A DNA stretch of 25,638 nt from Thermoplasmata archaeon. GTDB taxonomy: Archaea; Thermoplasmatota; E2; DHVEG-1. Shown piece after piece: positions 22,604 to 25,638 of the stretch; within the stretch, counting starts at the first letter, position 1; every line of letters begins with the position of its first letter. Location of the stretch: the NCBI GenBank assembly GCA_030637965.1, contig DAOWFO010000046.1, forward strand, positions 1 through 25,638, given 5' to 3'. The position numbers and the translations under genes are program-made. The notes below the pieces were generated by a model. That model searched no databases and had not been told where the DNA came from. It saw only the letters and a list, made by a program, of their open reading frames with translations.

Positions 22604-24193
22604 TTGCCAAATAAAAAAGCTTCAGCCAAAGATAAAGATAAGAATAAAACAATTAAAAAACAGGTTTCAAAAAAACCAGTAAAAATTATAAAAAAGAAAA
22701 TCCCTTCAAAAAAAATCTCAGTGAAAAAAACTGTGAAAAGGACAAAAAAGAAAGTTGAAAAGAGACAACCTTCTAAAAAGACTATTACAAAGAGAAAAAT
22801 AAAAAAAGAGGAAGAAAAAAGCAAAAAATCTAAAAAGATCTTAAAGAAAAAAACGGTAAAAAAGATAGAAGGAAAAGAAAAAAAGAAAGTTCAAACCAAA
22901 TCTAGTATTAAAAAAGGAAAGAAAACTTCAAAGAAAAAATCAATGAAGGTTAAAGAGATATCCGATTCTATAGAAATCCTAGAGATAGTGAAAGAAGTTG
23001 AACCTCCTAAAAAACAAGAAGAACCGGAGGAACACAAAAAAATAAGAATTGATATAAACAAAATTTTAAATGGAAAATACCTTCCTCTTTCAATAATTGA
23101 TGAAATTATTTATAAGGTTGCAGAGGATAAAAAACTAAAACAAAAATTAAAGGAAATATTATCAAAATCATTGGAGGGTTATAAGAAAAATTTAATCGAT
23201 CCTTCGGAGGCCTGTGGGATAGTAGGTGCACAAAGTATTGGTGAACCAGGAACCCAAATGACAATGAGAACTTTCCACTACGCTGGTGTTGCTGAGATTA
23301 ATGTTACCCTTGGATTACCAAGGCTTATTGAAATTGTGGATGCTAGATCCATTCCTTCTACACCTATGATGAGTATCTATCTACTTGATAAATATAAGTC
23401 AGATTCTAGTCTTGCAACAGAAATTGCAAACCAAATTGAAATTACGAATCTTAATGATATTGCTGAAATAGGGGCAGATATCATTAACTTAGTAATCAAC
23501 ATTAAACCTGACAAAAAAACACTAAAAAAGAAGGGAATCACAGTTGATGAACTGATAGAATCAATTAAAAAAATCAGAAAGACTGATGTAAAAAAAGAAA
23601 AGAACGATATCAAAATTAGCTTGGATGATCCAAGCTATAAAACACTATTGGATGTAAATGAAAAGCTTAAAGACCTTAAAGTTAAAGGAATTGATGGCAT
23701 TAAACGGATAATAATAAGAAAGGAGCCAAAAGAAGGTTACGTAATATATAGTGAAGGAAGTAATCTCAAGAAGGTTCTGGAAATAAATGGTGTTGATCCT
23801 TATAGGACAACATGCAACGATATCCAATCTGTTGGAAGAGTGCTTGGAATTGAAGCTGCACGCAACATGATAATACAGGAGGCTCATAATACACTATCAG
23901 AACAAGGTTTGAATGTAGACAAAAGACATATTATGCTTGTGGCAGATATTATGACTGGTGACGGTCAGATAAAAGCCATAGGGCGACATGGTGTGAGCGG
24001 TGAGAAAAACTCAGTTCTATCAAGGGCAGCATTTGAAATAACTGTTAACCACTTGTTACAGGCTAGTAGGATAGGAGAAAGCGATAAGCTTGATGGTGTT
24101 GCCGAAAATATTATTGTTGGGCAGCCGGTCAATTTGGGAACTGGTGCAGTCGAACTTGTAATGCAAAGAAGGAGAAAGGGGAAGGGGAAATAA
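22604..24193 (+). CDS. rpoA2: DNA-directed RNA polymerase subunit A'' (Rpo1C) with Lys-rich N-terminal extension
   Basis: C-terminal third of the largest subunit, 529 residues. The conserved core begins near residue 146 and has normal length (about 384): SLEGYKKNLIDPSEACGIVGAQ then SIGEPGTQMTMRTFHYAG (about 189-228) is the trigger-loop region; DARSIPSTPMM and, near the end, GEKNSVLSRAAFEITVNHLL follow. Before it is an unusual extension of roughly 145 residues, with about 53 lysines in the first 120, few hydrophobic residues and short repeats of Lys-Lys plus Ser, Thr, Ile or Val. From 120 to 145 it becomes acidic (IEILEIVKEVE). The TTG start is supported by a strong ribosome-binding site one gene boundary away. 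The tail resembles eukaryotic H1-like basic tails and probably contacts nucleic acid; this is inference. Confidence 0.95.
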   Translation: MPNKKASAKDKDKNKTIKKQVSKKPVKIIKKKIPSKKISVKKTVKRTKKKVEKRQPSKKTITKRKIKKEEEKSKKSKKILKKKTVKKIEGKEKKKVQTKSSIKKGKKTSKKKSMKVKEISDSIEILEIVKEVEPPKKQEEPEEHKKIRIDINKILNGKYLPLSIIDEIIYKVAEDKKLKQKLKEILSKSLEGYKKNLIDPSEACGIVGAQSIGEPGTQMTMRTFHYAGVAEINVTLGLPRLIEIVDARSIPSTPMMSIYLLDKYKSDSSLATEIANQIEITNLNDIAEIGADIINLVINIKPDKKTLKKKGITVDELIESIKKIRKTDVKKEKNDIKISLDDPSYKTLLDVNEKLKDLKVKGIDGIKRIIIRKEPKEGYVIYSEGSNLKKVLEINGVDPYRTTCNDIQSVGRVLGIEAARNMIIQEAHNTLSEQGLNVDKRHIMLVADIMTGDGQIKAIGRHGVSGEKNSVLSRAAFEITVNHLLQASRIGESDKLDGVAENIIVGQPVNLGTGAVELVMQRRRKGKGK

Positions 24194-24194
24194 A

Positions 24195-24494
24195 ATGATT
24201 GACATTGGAAAAACTTTAAAAACTACTGTAAAAAAAGGAAAAGTAAAAATTGGGGCAAGACAAACAAAACTGAACATAAATAATGGAACAGCAAAACTAA
24301 TAGTAATAGCAAAAAACTGTCCACTCTCGTCTGAAATTAAAAAGTTATCTAAGAAGAAGAAAATACCCATCTTTAATTATAATTCCAACTCTATTGACTT
24401 AGGATATGCATGTGGGAAGGCCTTTGCAGTTTCTGTTTTCGCTGTTTTGGATGAAGGTGGCTCCAACATAAAGCAGCTTGTTGATAAAAGGTAG
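24195..24494 (+). CDS. rpl30e: Ribosomal protein eL30
   Basis: 99 residues, the archaeal homologue of eukaryotic L30, in the large ribosomal subunit; the family also binds kink-turn RNA. It shows the family order: an N-terminal helix, GKVKIGARQTKLNI, KLIVIAKNCPLSSE, KKKIPIFNYNSNSIDLGYACGKAFAVSVFAVLD (quoted in part of 24361-24455). The last segment is the typical L7Ae/L30e RNA-binding end. It starts one base after rpoA2, and nusA follows after six bases. This gene order, RNA polymerase A'', L30e, NusA, is widespread in Euryarchaeota. Confidence 0.94.
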   Translation: MIDIGKTLKTTVKKGKVKIGARQTKLNINNGTAKLIVIAKNCPLSSEIKKLSKKKKIPIFNYNSNSIDLGYACGKAFAVSVFAVLDEGGSNIKQLVDKR

Positions 24495-24500
24495 CTATTT

Positions 24501-24926
24501 ATGACCAACATATTACTTTCTAATGATATTATGCAGTATATAAATATGGCTAGTAAAATTACACGAGCTGATATTCTTGATTGCATGGTCGTAGGAGATA
24601 GGTTAATTTTTATTGTGAAAAAAGGTTATCTAGGTATTGCAATAGGTAACAAAGCAAAAAATTTAGAAAAATTACGAAACCTATTCAAAAAGAACATAAA
24701 ATTTGTTGAATCAGATCCTGACAAAGAAAAATTTGTTCGAAACCTATGTAAGCCCTACAAAATAAATAATATTATTTTAGAGGGTAGTGGGGATTCTACA
24801 GTTGCAAAGATTGAAGCAAGTACAAGCGATAAATCTAAACTAATCGGTAAGGGCGGGAGAAATATCGATATAATCCGCAAACTTGCCAATAGACATCATT
24901 CAATAAAAGATGTTCAAATCAAGTAA
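24501..24926 (+). CDS. nusA: NusA-like transcription factor, two KH domains
   Basis: Archaeal NusA, 141 residues, made only of the KH RNA-binding pair; it lacks the polymerase-binding N-terminal domain and S1 domain of bacterial NusA. The first KH domain covers about 30-75 (VGDRLIFIVKKGYLGIAIGNKAKNLEKL in 24588-24680, GxxG = GNKA). The second covers about 90-140, with IGKGGRN as its GxxG loop and a closing HHSIKDVQIK. It probably binds RNA during transcription elongation or termination. It is the last gene of the operon; after it the order departs from the usual uS12/uS7 genes. Confidence 0.93.
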   Translation: MTNILLSNDIMQYINMASKITRADILDCMVVGDRLIFIVKKGYLGIAIGNKAKNLEKLRNLFKKNIKFVESDPDKEKFVRNLCKPYKINNIILEGSGDSTVAKIEASTSDKSKLIGKGGRNIDIIRKLANRHHSIKDVQIK

Positions 24927-24948
24927 TCTTCATTTTCAACATAATAGT

Positions 24949-24957
24949 TTTTAAATA
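24949..24957 (+). promoter_or_regulatory. TATA-like box before the GltD-like gene
   Basis: TTTTAAATA lies in the 60-base gap after nusA. It suggests that the following gene has its own promoter and is not part of the RNA polymerase operon. The GAGGTAGGG ribosome-binding site at 24971-24979 is close downstream, so the transcription start must fall in a narrow space or a second AT-rich box is used. Confidence 0.4.
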
Positions 24958-24986
24958 AGTTTTATATTTAGAGGTAGGGATTAATT

Positions 24987-25638
24987 TTGGATACTAAAAA
25001 TCGCCCTGAAAATTTCAATGCTAAATCTTTATTAGAGGGCGATAGTGGTATAATTATTGTAAATAAAAAACAATATATGATTGAAATAAAAGAAATGCCT
25101 GAGTGCTCTAAGGCATGTCCAGCAGGTGTTAATGTAAAGGCATATGTCAATCTTATTGCAAATAAAAGATTTGAAGAAGCAATTGATGTAATACGTCAAG
25201 CTAATCCATTTCCTGCCATTTGTGGTAGAGTTTGTACTAGACCTTGTGAAGATAACTGTGAACAAGGAGTGAAGGAAAATTCTGTACCAATTCGTGCTCT
25301 TAAGAGATATGCTTCTGATTATGAACTTGCCAGAAGATCTCTTGTTAGTGAACCTTGTAAAAAAATTTATAATGAGAAAGTAGCAATTATTGGAGCAGGT
25401 CCTGCTGGTCTTTCTGCTGCAGTAGACCTTGTTCGAATGGGATATTCTGTGACCGTATTTGATGCCGAAAAGGAACCGGGAGGAATGCTTCGTTATGCTA
25501 TTCCTTCTTATCGTTTACCTAAAAGAATATTGAAAAGAGAAATAGATTGGATTAAAGGTTTAGGAATTGAAATTATTACTGAAAAACATATTAAAGATCC
25601 GCAAATCCTATTTAAAAAAGGTTTTTCAGCTGTACTTA
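24987..25638 (+). CDS. GltD-like NAD(P)-dependent Fe-S flavoprotein (partial, 3' end missing)
   Basis: The first 217 codons are present, running off the window. Start is TTG 24987 with GAGGTAGGG seven bases upstream. The N-terminal domain carries the double 4Fe-4S cysteine set of the glutamate synthase small-subunit family: C40 and C44 (CSKACPAGV), then C79, C83, C87 and C91 (CGRVCTRPCEDNC). An FAD-binding Rossmann segment follows, VAIIGAGPAGLSAAVDLVRM from about 132, and PGGMLRYAIPSYRLPK. The family includes GltD, NfnB-type transhydrogenases and related electron-transfer subunits; without the C-terminal half and partner genes the exact role cannot be chosen. The first 30 residues before the cysteines may hold a small extra strand segment. 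Confidence 0.88.
   Translation, partial: MDTKNRPENFNAKSLLEGDSGIIIVNKKQYMIEIKEMPECSKACPAGVNVKAYVNLIANKRFEEAIDVIRQANPFPAICGRVCTRPCEDNCEQGVKENSVPIRALKRYASDYELARRSLVSEPCKKIYNEKVAIIGAGPAGLSAAVDLVRMGYSVTVFDAEKEPGGMLRYAIPSYRLPKRILKREIDWIKGLGIEIITEKHIKDPQILFKKGFSAVL

Noticed and set aside
22943..24193. Shorter Rpo1C starting at ATG 22943
   Set aside because: No ribosome-binding site stands before it, and it would leave a 340-base gap in a tightly packed operon, whereas TTG 22604 has a strong GGAGG site one base after rpoA1.
1..25638. Mobile elements, prophage or CRISPR-Cas
   Set aside because: No transposase, integrase, terminal inverted repeats, cas genes or repeat arrays were seen; the genes are nearly all housekeeping.

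Overview
This is an AT-rich archaeal chromosome segment. An archaeal RNA polymerase operon (Rpo5, an unsplit RpoB, Rpo1N, Rpo1C, L30e, NusA), sn-glycerol-1-phosphate dehydrogenase, a DTD2-type D-aminoacyl-tRNA deacylase, an archaeal RPA pair and UPF0179 all point to Euryarchaeota. Three features fit the Thermoplasmatota (Thermoplasma, Ferroplasma and related sediment or gut lineages): a fused alkylguanine-transferase/endonuclease V protein, the unsplit RpoB, and a two-protein lipoate ligase next to lipoyl synthase. The exact clade cannot be fixed from the window. Two genes look bacterial in origin: the tail of a formate--tetrahydrofolate ligase and a bacterial-type S-adenosylmethionine synthetase.

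Layout. 1-105: end of formate--THF ligase. 106-568: AT-rich spacer. 569-2784: two overlapping RPA genes for single-stranded DNA binding. 2900-3530: small unknown genes. 3531-4081: non-coding stretch that appears to hold a decayed minus-strand gene. 4082-6924: a 51-residue small gene, dtdA, the AGT-EndoV repair fusion (minus strand) and an MBL-fold hydrolase. 6912-10826: a minus-strand cluster read as DUF63 membrane protein, lipA, lplB, lplA, phzF. 10882-12400: egsA and UPF0179. 12405-15185: minus-strand genes for a membrane-anchored protein, a PC4-like small protein, MetK and a DUF6015-like protein. 15366-15972: a small protein paired with a retropepsin-like aspartic protease. 16164-24926: tRNA-Lys(UUU) followed by the RNA polymerase/L30e/NusA operon. 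24987 to the end: start of a GltD-like Fe-S flavoprotein.

How the parts work together. The transcription operon is tightly packed (gaps of 1 to 20 bases) and supplies the two halves of the catalytic core plus Rpo5 and NusA. The lipoylation cluster combines sulfur insertion (LipA) with attachment by a bipartite ligase (LplA+LplB). egsA supplies the backbone of archaeal membrane lipids. Several genes have a TATA-like box about 20-27 bases before the start codon and no Shine-Dalgarno site, consistent with leaderless transcripts; others carry clear GGAGG sites.

The most unusual points are a roughly 145-residue, very lysine-rich N-terminal extension on Rpo1C, a bacterial-type MetK in an archaeon, the small-protein/retropepsin pair, and tRNA-Lys placed directly in front of the RNA polymerase operon. 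I found no CRISPR array, insertion sequence, prophage or obvious defence system.
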